Below are positions 1-11,355 of a stretch of DNA of 64,000 bases, one piece after another. Position numbers and translations under genes: made by a program. The DNA comes from Pseudomonas putida. Its GTDB lineage: Bacteria; Pseudomonadota; Gammaproteobacteria; Pseudomonadales; Pseudomonadaceae. Under the pieces are notes generated by a model, which was not told the origin of the DNA, searched no databases, and saw only the letters and a program-made list of their open reading frames with translations. Where the stretch lies: the NCBI RefSeq assembly GCF_009883635.2, contig NZ_CP026115.2:4898001-4962000 (forward strand), given 5' to 3'. Position 1 is the stretch's first letter; each line of letters begins with the position of its first letter.

Positions 1-145
1 TCAGCAGGGCGCTGCCAGACGCCAGGTGCAGCTTGGACGGGTCGCGTTGGACCTGGGCCGGGGGTTGTGCAGCAGCGGTCGACGGAAGGGTCGCAGTACC
101 TGTGAGCAACAGCAGCAGGCTGAGGATGGACAGGGATGTTTTCAC
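1..145 (-). CDS. pbpG: D-alanyl-D-alanine endopeptidase (PBP7-like), N-terminal fragment
   Basis: Only the first ~48 residues are in the window; the gene runs off the left edge. The reverse strand reads a signal peptide (basic start, then ILSLLLLLTG, Ala-rich cleavage region TAAAQ) followed by RDPSKLHLASGSALL, a lead-in I associate with Pseudomonas PbpG/PBP7 low-molecular-weight penicillin-binding proteins. Such enzymes cut D-Ala-meso-DAP cross-links in periplasmic peptidoglycan. The catalytic SxxK box is outside the window, so the family call rests on the signal peptide and this short segment. I chose GTG at 145 because GTGAG sits 7 bases upstream; GTG at 157 is the in-frame alternative. Confidence 0.55.
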   Translation of the reverse strand, partial: MKTSLSILSLLLLLTGTATLPSTAAAQPPAQVQRDPSKLHLASGSALL

Positions 146-324
146 GTTGAGGCTCACTAAAAGTTGGTATGTCGTTGGCTGTGCAAGGGTTTTCCCCCAA
201 AAAACCGATGCATTCTGGAGTATGGCTGAACGCCTGTCGATTGCTCGTTGAGTCGACTGCCAGAAATGAAAAAACCTTCATGCTGTATCGGTTTTCCTGG
301 CTCCGTTCGTCGGTTCGCGCAGGC

Positions 325-351
325 AAAAAAAGACCCGCCAACGGGCGGGTC
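325..351 (-). terminator. Rho-independent terminator
   Basis: An 8-bp GC stem (gacccgcc / ggcgggtc, loop 340-343) is followed on the reverse strand by seven U. It lies directly downstream of the 60-aa gene at 388-570. Confidence 0.85.
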
Positions 352-387
352 AGAAGAGGCGTAGGGAGCAACGCACAACAAATTCGG

Positions 388-570
388 TCAAGCGATCAGG
401 CAACCGGCCTGCAGCTGTTCAGCCAGGGCCTGGGCCGAGGCCCGGGTCGCCAGCGGGCCGCTGACGGCCTCGCCATTGCTCACCAGGTACCAGCAGGCCA
501 GCAGGCCTTGCTCGCGCAGGGCGACGGGGACGGCAGTGCCGACGACTGACATGATCTGAATAGTGGCCAT
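388..570 (-). CDS. Small conserved hypothetical protein (60 aa)
   Basis: A short soluble protein starting MATIQIMSVVGTAVP with no signal peptide or membrane segment. It is Ala/Leu rich and mixed alpha/beta in appearance. The gene is credible despite its length: a perfect AGGAGG lies 5 bases before the ATG at 570, and a strong terminator follows at 325-351, so it forms its own short transcription unit. Small proteins with the pattern 'CWYLVSNGEAVSGP' look familiar from other pseudomonads, but I know of no assigned function. Codon use matches the neighbours. Confidence 0.7.
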   Translation of the reverse strand: MATIQIMSVVGTAVPVALREQGLLACWYLVSNGEAVSGPLATRASAQALAEQLQAGCLIA

Positions 571-664
571 GGGGACCTCCTGTGAAACATGGCCCTACAT
601 TACGCATCAGCCGACAGGGTTTGAAATCAACACGCTCAATAGTGCTCATCAGTTTTATCAACGG

Positions 665-1003
665 TCACCAGCGTGGCGGGCCGTAATACACCGGTGGCGG
701 GCCATAGTACGGGCGGTACGCCGGTGGTGGCGGAGCCGGTACGTAGTACGGCTGGTAATACACGGGCTGCGGCGGAGCCTGCACATAGACGGGCGCAGGC
801 GCATAGTAGGCGGGCTGGCGCTCGACATAGACCGTGCGATCGCGGCCGCCATACACCGTCGCCCCGACCACGGCCCCGACAACGGCGGCACCGAGCAGTG
901 GGCCTGGGCCATACCAGCCGCCACCTCCACCATGGGCAGAGGCTTGCCCGCTGATAGCCAGGGCACCGACCAGCAGGGCGATTCCGGGGAGATGACGGTT
1001 CAT
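665..1003 (-). CDS. Exported Gly-rich/Pro-Tyr-rich small protein
   Basis: A 112-aa protein with a clear signal peptide (MNRHLPGIALLVGALAISGQASA, cleavage near 23). A glycine-rich stretch follows, then a glycine-zipper-like segment GAAVVGAVVGATVYGG at about 42-57, and a tail made almost only of Pro, Tyr, Val and Ala (YYAPAPVYVQAPPQPVYYQPYY). The zipper could insert in or oligomerise at a membrane; the PY-rich tail is probably disordered. Start ATG 1003 is preferred over the upstream ATG at 1018 because GAGGAAG lies 5 bases before it. Function unknown; likely an envelope protein. Confidence 0.7.
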   Translation of the reverse strand: MNRHLPGIALLVGALAISGQASAHGGGGGWYGPGPLLGAAVVGAVVGATVYGGRDRTVYVERQPAYYAPAPVYVQAPPQPVYYQPYYVPAPPPPAYRPYYGPPPVYYGPPRW

Positions 1004-1164
1004 GAGACTTCCTCGCAAGGTAACCCCACGCTTGGGGCCTCACTACTATGACTCCGGTCTCTGTCAGCCGAGCACAGGGAAACGGTAAAGGTTGTGTAAG
1101 GGGCGACCAGTGGTTGGGTCTGGTACGCTGAGTAAACGATTCAGCTATGAAAAAGGAGCAGGTT

Positions 1165-1998
1165 ATGGCGGCAACTCCCAGCAGAGACACCGTGCTGTGC
1201 ATTTCCCTGGCCGGGCGGCCCGGCACTTTCGGCGTGCGATTTCATAATCACCTCTACCAGCAGCTCGGGTTGGACTACTACTACAAGGCCATGACCACCG
1301 CCGACCTGCCGGCAGCCGTCGCCGGCATCCGCGCCCTGGGCATTCGCGGTTGTGGCGTGTCGATGCCGTACAAGGAAGCCTGCATGGCGCTGGTCGATGA
1401 AATCGACCCGTCGGCGGCGGCGATCGAGTCGGTCAATACCCTGGTCAACGATGCTGGCCATCTGAAGGCCTACAACACCGACTACCTGGCCGTACGGCAG
1501 CTGCTCGCGGAGCACCAGGTCGACCCTGCCACCGCGTTTGCCCTGCGCGGCAGTGGCGGCATGGCCAAGGCCGTGGCCAGCGCCCTGCGTGATGCCGGGT
1601 TTCGCGAAGGCATTATCGTCGCCCGCAACGAGCAGGCCGGGCGGCAGCTGGCGGATGTCTGCGGTTATCGCTGGGTGGCCGAGCTGGGCGACCTGTGCCC
1701 GCCGATGCTGGTGAACGTGACACCGATCGGCATGGCTGGCGGGCCGGAGGCCGATCAGCTGGCGTTCAGCGAGAACGCCATCGCGGCGGCCGAGCGGGTG
1801 TTCGACGTGGTGGCGATGCCGGCGCGCACGCCGTTGATCCAGCGGGCCGAGGCGTTGGGCAAGCCGGTGATCACCGGGCTGGAGGTGATCGCGCTGCAGG
1901 CCTTGGAGCAGTTTGTGCTTTACACCGGGGTACGGCCCAGTCGTGAACAGGTTGAAGCGGCGGTAGCCTATGCGCGCGCCGCTCCTGCAACGAAATGA
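1165..1998 (+). CDS. Shikimate 5-dehydrogenase-like oxidoreductase
   Basis: A 277-aa AroE/YdiB-like protein. The N-terminal substrate domain has ISLAGRPGTFGVRFHN and the conserved MPYKEACM region, whose Lys is the catalytic lysine of shikimate dehydrogenases, followed by ESVNTLVND and YNTDYL. The C-terminal Rossmann domain opens with LRGSGGMAKAV. The SxS substrate motif of true AroE (SxSxxxHN) is altered here, so the enzyme may reduce another hydroxy acid rather than serve aromatic amino-acid synthesis. AAGGAG lies 6 bases upstream of ATG 1165, favouring this start over ATG 1147. Transcribed alone, convergent with the next gene 9 bp away. Confidence 0.8.
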   Translation: MAATPSRDTVLCISLAGRPGTFGVRFHNHLYQQLGLDYYYKAMTTADLPAAVAGIRALGIRGCGVSMPYKEACMALVDEIDPSAAAIESVNTLVNDAGHLKAYNTDYLAVRQLLAEHQVDPATAFALRGSGGMAKAVASALRDAGFREGIIVARNEQAGRQLADVCGYRWVAELGDLCPPMLVNVTPIGMAGGPEADQLAFSENAIAAAERVFDVVAMPARTPLIQRAEALGKPVITGLEVIALQALEQFVLYTGVRPSREQVEAAVAYARAAPATK

Positions 1999-2007
1999 CC
2001 ATTCCGG

Positions 2008-2250
2008 TCAGAAGGCCTTGTGCCCCTTGTCCAGCTGCTCATCCACCAATGCCCGGCCATGGGCCAGCGACACATGCTGTGCATTCTCAAGGTCCGAGAA
2101 GAACTTCATCGGCATGGACATCCGCTTGCTGGTGTGCCCCTGTGGATCGGTGATCAGGCAACCGGCGGCATAGGGCAGGGGAGAGTCGGGGTGGGGCATC
2201 ACGCTGGCGGTGATGGTGTGGTCGCGGTATTCACAGTGAAGAGATTGCAT
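2008..2250 (-). CDS. Small conserved hypothetical protein (80 aa)
   Basis: A soluble 80-aa protein starting MQSLHCEYRDHTITASVMPH and continuing with a beta-rich core (AAGCLITDPQGHTSKRMSMPMKFFSDLENAQHVSLAHGRALVDEQL). The pattern, a short beta sheet with a C-terminal amphipathic helix, is seen in uncharacterised Pseudomonas proteins of about this size. Start ATG 2250 has AAGGA close upstream; the longer reading to 2298 lacks a ribosome site. It is convergent with the shikimate-dehydrogenase-like gene and follows gloA on the same strand with a gap of about 96 bp. No function is assigned. Confidence 0.65.
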   Translation of the reverse strand: MQSLHCEYRDHTITASVMPHPDSPLPYAAGCLITDPQGHTSKRMSMPMKFFSDLENAQHVSLAHGRALVDEQLDKGHKAF

Positions 2251-2346
2251 CGTCCTTACCTCGCTGTGGCATGTGAAGCAGTTACCTTCATATACCACAG
2301 CAAGGGGCCAGGAGTTCCCGGCCCGACGAGCGCGAGCTGACGGCGA

Positions 2347-2874
2347 TCAGCCCTTCAGTTCGGTTGGCTGGATCACCTCTACCCAATAACCGTCCGGGTC
2401 CTTGACGAAGGCCAGGTGGTTCATGCGGCCATCTTGCAGGCGCTTCTGGAACGGCACCTCGAGGGCTTCGAAACGGGCACAGGCCTCACGCACGTCGGGC
2501 ACCGAAATGCAGATGTGGCCAAAGCCGCGCGGGTCGGTGTTGCCGTTGTGGTAGGCGAATTCCGGGTCGTTTTCGGTGCCGTGGTTGTGGGTCAGTTCCA
2601 GCACGCCCGGGATCGACTTCATCCACTGGTGGCGCGCGGTGTCGTCGGCAGGGATCTGCGCCGGGTCGACCAGGGCCAGGAAGTACAGGCTGAAGGCCGC
2701 TTCAGGGAAGTCGCGCTTGTCGACCAGGCGGAAGCCCAGCACACGGGTGTAGAAGTCCAGCGACTTCTCGATGTCCTTGACCCGCAGCATGGTGTGGTTG
2801 AAGACGAACTGGGCGGTGGCGGCGTCTGGCTGCGCGGTGACGCCAGGCAGGGTTTGCAGATCGTGCAGGCTCAT
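2347..2874 (-). CDS. gloA: Lactoylglutathione lyase (glyoxalase I)
   Basis: A 175-aa VOC-fold enzyme that isomerises the hemithioacetal of methylglyoxal and glutathione to S-lactoylglutathione. It has the expected metal-ligand positions: His in FNHTMLRVKD, Glu in LELTHNHGTENDP, His in GFGHICISVPD and Glu in GYWVEVIQP. The insert between strands and overall length match the Zn-dependent eukaryote-like class (with P. putida GlxI as the model) rather than the 135-aa Ni class. GGAG lies upstream of ATG 2874; the 5' extension to 3009 is non-coding in character. Single-gene unit. Confidence 0.93.
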   Translation of the reverse strand: MSLHDLQTLPGVTAQPDAATAQFVFNHTMLRVKDIEKSLDFYTRVLGFRLVDKRDFPEAAFSLYFLALVDPAQIPADDTARHQWMKSIPGVLELTHNHGTENDPEFAYHNGNTDPRGFGHICISVPDVREACARFEALEVPFQKRLQDGRMNHLAFVKDPDGYWVEVIQPTELKG

Positions 2875-2960
2875 GGGTACTCCAGAGACGGGGCTGGCAA
2901 CCAGGTGCCAGCGAAACAGACAAGGGGGCCATGATACGGCAGTGAAGCGTTTGCGCAAAT

Positions 2961-2990
2961 AAAAGCGCCCTGCTCGGAGGAGCAGGGCGC
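2961..2990 (-). terminator. Rho-independent terminator downstream of the MvaT-family gene
   Basis: An 11-bp stem (gcgccctgctc / gagcagggcgc, loop 2976-2979) is followed on the reverse strand by UUUUAUUUG. It sits between the silencer gene at 3103-3462 and gloA. A second small GC hairpin (gcccgca/tgcgggc) lies just before it at about 3003-3016. Confidence 0.8.
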
Positions 2991-3102
2991 CGGAATTAGA
3001 GGCCCGCATGTGCGGGCGCGTGATGGGGTCGCTAGTCCTTTAGCTGTCTCGATACTGCTGCAGCGGTTGTGAAAAAAGTGTGAAGTGGGTGTTGACGTTT
3101 CG

Positions 3103-3462
3103 TCAGCGCACCCAGCTCTCCACGGTAGCGGCCCCATACTGTTCTTTCCACGCCTTGAGGCCGCGGTGGTTGCCGCCTTTGGTCTCGATCAGCTCGCCAG
3201 TGTGCGGGTTCTCGTAGACTTTCACCACGCGCGGGCGGCGTTGCTGTTTCGGTGCGGTGGCAGTGCCACGGGTAACTGCCTTCGGGTCGAGAATGGCGAT
3301 GATATCGCGCAGACTTTTGTCATAGCTTTTCATCAGGCCGACTAGTTTCTGCTCGAATTCGATTTCGCGTTTGAGGCCGGCATCCTTTTTCAGCGCCTCC
3401 AGTTGCGCCATCTGTTCCTGGAGCGCTTTTTCGGCAGCACGAAACTCTGCAAGTCTGGACAC
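3103..3462 (-). CDS. turB: MvaT/TurB-family H-NS-like transcriptional silencer
   Basis: A 119-aa nucleoid protein that in pseudomonads coats AT-rich DNA and silences acquired genes. The N-terminal half (SRLAEFRAAEKALQEQMAQLEALKK onward) is the oligomerisation coiled coil; the C-terminal part RPRVVKVYENPHTGELIETKGGN is the AT-pincer DNA-binding domain of MvaT proteins. P. putida carries several paralogues; position next to gloA and an OprD-type porin suggests TurB (PP_3765), from memory. I take GTG 3462 as start because AGGAG lies 8 bases upstream and family members begin SRLAEFR or SLINEYR. A long AT-rich leader precedes it. Confidence 0.88.
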   Translation of the reverse strand: MSRLAEFRAAEKALQEQMAQLEALKKDAGLKREIEFEQKLVGLMKSYDKSLRDIIAILDPKAVTRGTATAPKQQRRPRVVKVYENPHTGELIETKGGNHRGLKAWKEQYGAATVESWVR

Positions 3463-3807
3463 TGTAATCACTCCTGTACGTCTTCCGTGGCAGGGCGTGA
3501 CGAACATTGATAAGGACTAAACGCCAGCCACGCGGGTGGGTAAAACTGTTCGCTGACATCGAGTGTAGACATTTGCAGGACTTCGGTAAACCGCAAACTT
3601 TTTATAAGTAATCGGGAACTTTCCAAGTTTTCCGGGCTGTAATTCAGCTGGTTTTCGATGCGTCTTCGAAGGGTTCTAGACCATGGTCCAATAGCCTGTG
3701 GCAGAGCGGTTGGGTGATGATTTCAGATGATGGTCGACTCATGTTCGGCCGCGACGCATTAGCGTGGCGCAGGTGCGTCACGATTCGTTTTTTTGCCTTA
3801 CTTGTGG
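3463..3807. other. Divergent intergenic region between silencer and porin genes
   Basis: 345 bp without a convincing gene. The part 3580-3660 is AT-rich relative to the rest of the window (for example aaactttttataagtaat), a typical H-NS/MvaT target composition, so the silencer may autoregulate here. I do not see a confident -35/-10 pair for either gene. Confidence 0.4.
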
Positions 3808-5109
3808 ATGTTCCCTCGCATGTTTTCCCCCCTCCCTCTCGCCCCCGGGCGCCGTGTTGCCGGCCTGTTCCTCATGTGCGCCGGCGCGCAGGCCCAGGCC
3901 GCCGGTTTTCTTGAAGACGCTAGTGCCAAGGTCGAAGCACGCAATGTCTATTTCAACCGGGATTTTCGTGATGGCCACAGCAGTTCCAGCCAGGGTGCGT
4001 CTAAACGTGAAGAATGGGCGCAAGGCTTCATTCTGAATGTGCAGTCGGGTTATACCCAGGGCCCGGTTGGTTTTGGTGTTGATGCACTGGGCATGTTAGG
4101 GATCAAGCTCGATTCCAGCCCGGCCGACAGTAACAGTGGTTTGCTGCCATCTTCCGGCCACGACCCACGGCACTCCGCCGACCAATACGCGAAGATGGGC
4201 CTGGCGGCCAAGGTCAAGGTGTCCAACACGGTGCTGAAGTACGGCTCGATGATGCCGGACGTACCGCTGTTGAAATACAACGATGGTCGCCTGCTGCCGA
4301 CCATGTTCCACGGCGCGATGCTGACCTCCGAGGAAGTGCGCGACCTGAAGTTCACCCTGGCCCGCCTGGACAAGTACACCGCGCGTGATTCCACCGATCG
4401 CCAGGATATTCGCGTGCATTGCAAGAACAAGCGCTATGCCTGCGATATCGAAGCCGACCACTTTGACCTGGCCGGCCTGGACTACCGCTTCAACGATCGG
4501 CTCAGTGCCCAGTATCAAGTCGCCAAACTGGAAAACATCTACCGCCAGCATTTCCTTGGGCTGGTCGCCAGCCAGCCGCTCGCCGTTGGTAGCCTGTCGG
4601 CAGACCTGCGGCTGATCAAGAGCGATGATATCGGCAACGCCCGCGCCGGTGAGATCGACCACCGTGCCTTCAGCGGCATGCTCGGCTACAGCCTGGGTGG
4701 GCACAAGATCAGCGCCGGCTGGCAGCGCATGTACGGCGAAAGTGCCATGCCGTATCTTGATGGCAGCAACCCGTACCTGGTCAACTACGCCCAGGTCAAC
4801 GACTTCGCCGCCGCCCAGGAGCGCTCCTGGCAGCTGCGTTACGACTACGACTTCAAAGCCCTTGGCGTGCCCGGCCTGAGCTTCTTCACCCGCTACATCA
4901 ACGGCGACCATATCAAGGTCCCGGGCAGCAATGCCGAAGGTAAAGAATGGGAACGCGACACCGAGCTCAAGTACCAGGTGCAGAGCGGCACCTTCAAGGA
5001 TGTCAGCGTGCGCCTGCGTAACTCCACGTACCGCAGCAACTACGAGAAGTGGGCACGGGACATGGATGAGACGCGGGTCATCGTCAGCTATAACTTCTCT
5101 ATCTTCTAG
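3808..5109 (+). CDS. OprD-family outer-membrane porin
   Basis: About 433 aa: a short signal peptide ending AQAQA-AGF, then the OprD hallmark opening FLEDASAKVEARNVYFNRDFRD, repeated amphipathic strands, and a final strand ending in aromatic residues (VSYNFSIF), as needed for BAM-dependent assembly. OprD-type 18-strand porins pass basic amino acids, aromatic acids or other small carboxylates; the substrate cannot be read from sequence. A Cys pair (VHCKNKRYACDI) could form an extracellular-loop disulphide. The start is uncertain: ATG 3808, ATG 3820 or TTG 3793 are all in frame and none has a good ribosome site. cobF follows 21 bp downstream. Confidence 0.9.
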   Translation: MFPRMFSPLPLAPGRRVAGLFLMCAGAQAQAAGFLEDASAKVEARNVYFNRDFRDGHSSSSQGASKREEWAQGFILNVQSGYTQGPVGFGVDALGMLGIKLDSSPADSNSGLLPSSGHDPRHSADQYAKMGLAAKVKVSNTVLKYGSMMPDVPLLKYNDGRLLPTMFHGAMLTSEEVRDLKFTLARLDKYTARDSTDRQDIRVHCKNKRYACDIEADHFDLAGLDYRFNDRLSAQYQVAKLENIYRQHFLGLVASQPLAVGSLSADLRLIKSDDIGNARAGEIDHRAFSGMLGYSLGGHKISAGWQRMYGESAMPYLDGSNPYLVNYAQVNDFAAAQERSWQLRYDYDFKALGVPGLSFFTRYINGDHIKVPGSNAEGKEWERDTELKYQVQSGTFKDVSVRLRNSTYRSNYEKWARDMDETRVIVSYNFSIF

Positions 5110-5130
5110 GTTGAGGTATCGGGCGGTGCC

Positions 5131-5880
5131 ATGAAAGACGTTCTGTTGATTGGCATCGGCCCGGGCGACCCGCGGCAGATCACCGTCGAGGCGGTCGAGG
5201 CGCTGCGCCGCGCCAGCGTGTTCTTCGTGCTCGACAAAGGCGCCGGCAAGGGTGAGTTGGTGCGCTTGCGCAAGGCGATCCTCGAGCGTTACCGGCCCGA
5301 GGGTGGCTACCGCCTGGTGCAGGTGGCAGACCCGCAACGAGACGCCGAGGCGCACGACTACGCAGGCGCGGTGCACGACTGGCACCGCCAGCGGGCCGCG
5401 CTGTATGCCCGGTTGATCAGCGAAGAGATGCGCGCCGAGGATATCGGCGCCTTTTTGCTATGGGGTGAGCCGGGCCTTTATGACAGCACCTTGCGCATCA
5501 TTGATCTCGTCCGCGAACGCGGTGTGGCGCTGCGCCTGCAGGTGATCCCCGGCATCAGCAGTGTGCAGGCCCTGGCGGCGCGGCATCAGGTGCCCCTCAA
5601 TCGCATTGGCGAGCCACTGACCGTGCTGCCAGGGCGACGCCTGGCGGAGCAGGGGCGGGTGGACAATGTGGTGGTGATGCTCGATGGGCAGTGCGCGTTT
5701 GCCGCGCTGGAGGACCCGGCGCTGATGATCTACTGGGGCGCTTACCTCGGTACCGAGGATGAAGTGCTGATCGCCGGGCCATTGCAGGCGGTGAAGGCGC
5801 GGATTCTTGAAGTGCGCGAGCGGGAGCGGGTGCGCATGGGGTGGATCATGGATACCTACCTGCTGCGGCGGGAGCTTTGA
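5131..5880 (+). CDS. cobF: Precorrin-6A synthase (deacetylating)
   Basis: A 249-aa SAM-dependent tetrapyrrole methyltransferase. CobF methylates C-1 of precorrin-5 and releases the C-20-derived acetyl group in aerobic cobalamin synthesis. The N-terminal glycine loop LLIGIGPGDPRQIT and the downstream WGEPGLYDSTLRII and VIPGISSVQALAARH motifs are typical of the family, as is the length. It stands alone, next to a porin rather than in a cob operon, an arrangement I recall for P. putida. It converges with the receiver gene at 5896, with only 15 bp between the stops. Confidence 0.93.
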   Translation: MKDVLLIGIGPGDPRQITVEAVEALRRASVFFVLDKGAGKGELVRLRKAILERYRPEGGYRLVQVADPQRDAEAHDYAGAVHDWHRQRAALYARLISEEMRAEDIGAFLLWGEPGLYDSTLRIIDLVRERGVALRLQVIPGISSVQALAARHQVPLNRIGEPLTVLPGRRLAEQGRVDNVVVMLDGQCAFAALEDPALMIYWGAYLGTEDEVLIAGPLQAVKARILEVRERERVRMGWIMDTYLLRREL

Positions 5881-5895
5881 GTGACTTCGGCTGGC

Positions 5896-6246
5896 TCAAG
5901 GCGTACCCAGAATTTCCTGCACCTTGTCGCGCAAGTGGTCGATGCTGAACGGCTTGCCGATCATGTGCATGCCCTCCGGCACATCCAAACTCTCGGCATA
6001 GCCACTGGCGAACAGCACCGGCAGCAACGGCCGCGCCGCACGGGCCTTGGCCGCCAATTCTTCACCGCGCATGTCCGGCAGGCCCACGTCGGTCACCAGC
6101 AGTGCCAGTGGCTGGCCGGCATCCTCGATTATCTTCAGCGCCGCCGTGGCATTTTCCGCTTCGAGGGTGCTGTAGCCCAAATCATCGAGCACTTCGACCA
6201 TCAGCATACGTACGATGTCGTCGTCTTCGACTACCAGAAGGTGCAT
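5896..6246 (-). CDS. Single-domain response regulator
   Basis: A 116-aa lone receiver domain. The acidic pocket is VEDDD at residues 6-10, the phospho-acceptor is Asp53 in VTDVGLPD, and the conserved Lys lies in GKPFS near the C terminus; the switch Thr/Ser region reads LFASGYAE. There is no output domain, so it probably passes or drains phosphate. It is divergent from the large hybrid kinase at 6498 (251 bp apart), making it a likely partner in the same phosphorelay. The related lone receiver at 12620-12997 closes the other end of the cluster. Confidence 0.9.
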   Translation of the reverse strand: MHLLVVEDDDIVRMLMVEVLDDLGYSTLEAENATAALKIIEDAGQPLALLVTDVGLPDMRGEELAAKARAARPLLPVLFASGYAESLDVPEGMHMIGKPFSIDHLRDKVQEILGTP

Positions 6247-6497
6247 GGCGGGTTTCCTGTTGAAAAAGTCATGTCCCTACTCTGTGCGCCAGGCAGTGAC
6301 AGAAGTTCCCGAGGATACCGTCTGGAAAACATTGATGGAACGATTACGACACGCAGCCTTCAAATACTGGCTAAATGCCCTGCCGAAGCCGGCCAAGCGG
6401 GTTAGACTCGCTTGTTGACCGGTGAGCGCAGCGGCAGGCACTACAGGCTTCAGCCGCCACTCTTTTCAATGGACTTTTTACGCGCGGGCGTTTTCAG

Positions 6498-9961
<3,464 letters not shown>

Positions 9962-9965
<4 letters not shown>

Positions 9966-10783
9966 CTAGCGAGCGCAATACCGACATCGAGATCCGACTG
10001 CTGATCGAGGCGATCTACCTCAAGTACAGCTACGATTTTCGCAACTACTCCGGCGCTTCGATCAAGCGCCGGATCCTCCATGCCTTGCGCCAGTTCGATT
10101 GCCTCACGGTGTCGGCACTGCAGGAGCGGGTGCTGCACGATCCGGGCATGTTCATGCAGTTGCTCCAGTACCTGACGATCCCGGTCAGCGAAATGTTCCG
10201 CGACCCCGGCCACTTCCTCGCCCTGCGCCAGGAAGTGGTGCCGCTACTGCGCACCTGGCCTTCGATCAAGGTTTGGATTGCCGGCTGCAGCACCGGTGAA
10301 GAGGTGTACTCGATGGCCATCCTGCTGCGCGAAGAGGGCCTGCTGGAACGCACCATCATTTACGCCACCGACATCAACCCGCATTCGCTGGACCGCGCCA
10401 AGCAGGGCATCTACTCGATGCAGAGCATGCGCGAGTATGAAGAAAACTACCGCCTGGCGGGCGGGCGCCGCGACTTTGCCGAGTACTACACCGCGGCCTA
10501 CGGCAACGCCATCATGGACAGCAGCCTGCGTGACAACGTGACCTTCGCCGACCACAGCCTGGCCACCGACAGCGTGTTTTCCGAAACCCAGCTGGTGTCG
10601 TGCCGCAATGTGCTGATCTACTTCAACAAGGACCTGCAGGATCGCGCCCTCGGGCTGTTCCACGAGTCCTTGTGCCACCGTGGTTTCCTGGTGCTGGGCA
10701 GCAAGGAGTCGGTGGACTTCTCTGCCTACAGCGATTGTTTCGAGCCGTTGGTCAAGCCCGAACGGATCTACCGCAAATCATGA
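9962..10783 (+). CDS. cheR: CheR-family protein-glutamate methyltransferase
   Basis: A 273-aa SAM-dependent methyltransferase of the chemoreceptor CheR type. An N-terminal helical domain (IEIRLLIEAIYLKYSYDFRNY) precedes the Rossmann domain with the SAM motif IAGCSTGEEVYSMA, and SCRNVLIYF matches the conserved CheR C-terminal motif. TTG 9962 overlaps the kinase stop and has GGAG 5 bases upstream, implying translational coupling; GTG 9938 is the longer option. No chemoreceptor, CheA or CheW gene is nearby, so its substrate is not obvious; the coiled-coil/GAF region of the kinase upstream is one possibility (inference). Confidence 0.88.
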
Positions 10784-11355
10784 ACGGCGTACGCGCGGTG
10801 GTCATCGGCGCCTCGGCGGGCGGCGTCACGGCACTGTTCACGGTGCTCGGTGCGCTGCCGGCCAGTTTTGCCATTCCGGTAATGTGCGTGCTGCACCTGC
10901 CGGACGACCGCCACAGCCAGCTGGCCGAGGTGCTGCAGCGGCGCTTGCAGCGGCCGGTGCGCCAGGCGTGTGACAAGGAAAGCATTGCCCCGGGGCAGAT
11001 CTACGTGGCCGGGCCGGGTTATCACCTGTCGGTGGAAGCCGATTTCAGCCTGTCGCTGAGCCAGGAAGAACCGGTGCACTTCTCGCGCCCGGCCATCGAT
11101 TATCTCTTCACCTCGGCGGCCGATGCCTATGGCCCCGGCTTGCTCGGCGTGCTGCTCACCGGGGCCAACGAAGATGGCGCCGAAGGGCTTGCCTACATCA
11201 AGAAAAGCGGCGGCCGGACCGTGGTCCAGGACCCCCGCGACGCACAGGTGGCGTTGATGCCGGAGGCCGCTCTGGCCCGGCACGACCCCGACCTTATCCT
11301 TTCTCTGAGTGGTATCGGGCAGTTGCTCGCGACCCTGGAACCCAGCGCATGCTAA
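10780..11355 (+). CDS. cheB: CheB-type methylesterase domain protein without receiver
   Basis: 191 aa, the catalytic domain only. The triad is visible: Ser12 in IGASAGGVTAL, His39 in CVLHLPDD and Asp132 in LLTGANEDGAEGL. Classical CheB has an N-terminal receiver that inhibits the esterase until phosphorylated; that domain is absent, so activity must be set another way, perhaps by binding one of the receivers encoded next to it (inference). It overlaps cheR by ATGA (10780-10783) and the next kinase gene by 7 bp, so the methyltransferase/methylesterase pair is translated together. Confidence 0.9.
   Translation: MNGVRAVVIGASAGGVTALFTVLGALPASFAIPVMCVLHLPDDRHSQLAEVLQRRLQRPVRQACDKESIAPGQIYVAGPGYHLSVEADFSLSLSQEEPVHFSRPAIDYLFTSAADAYGPGLLGVLLTGANEDGAEGLAYIKKSGGRTVVQDPRDAQVALMPEAALARHDPDLILSLSGIGQLLATLEPSAC

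Noticed and set aside
2991..3102. Possible tRNA or small RNA between the gloA leader and the silencer gene
   Set aside because: GC hairpins are present, but no cloverleaf or T-loop sequence; the structures are better read as the silencer gene's terminator region.
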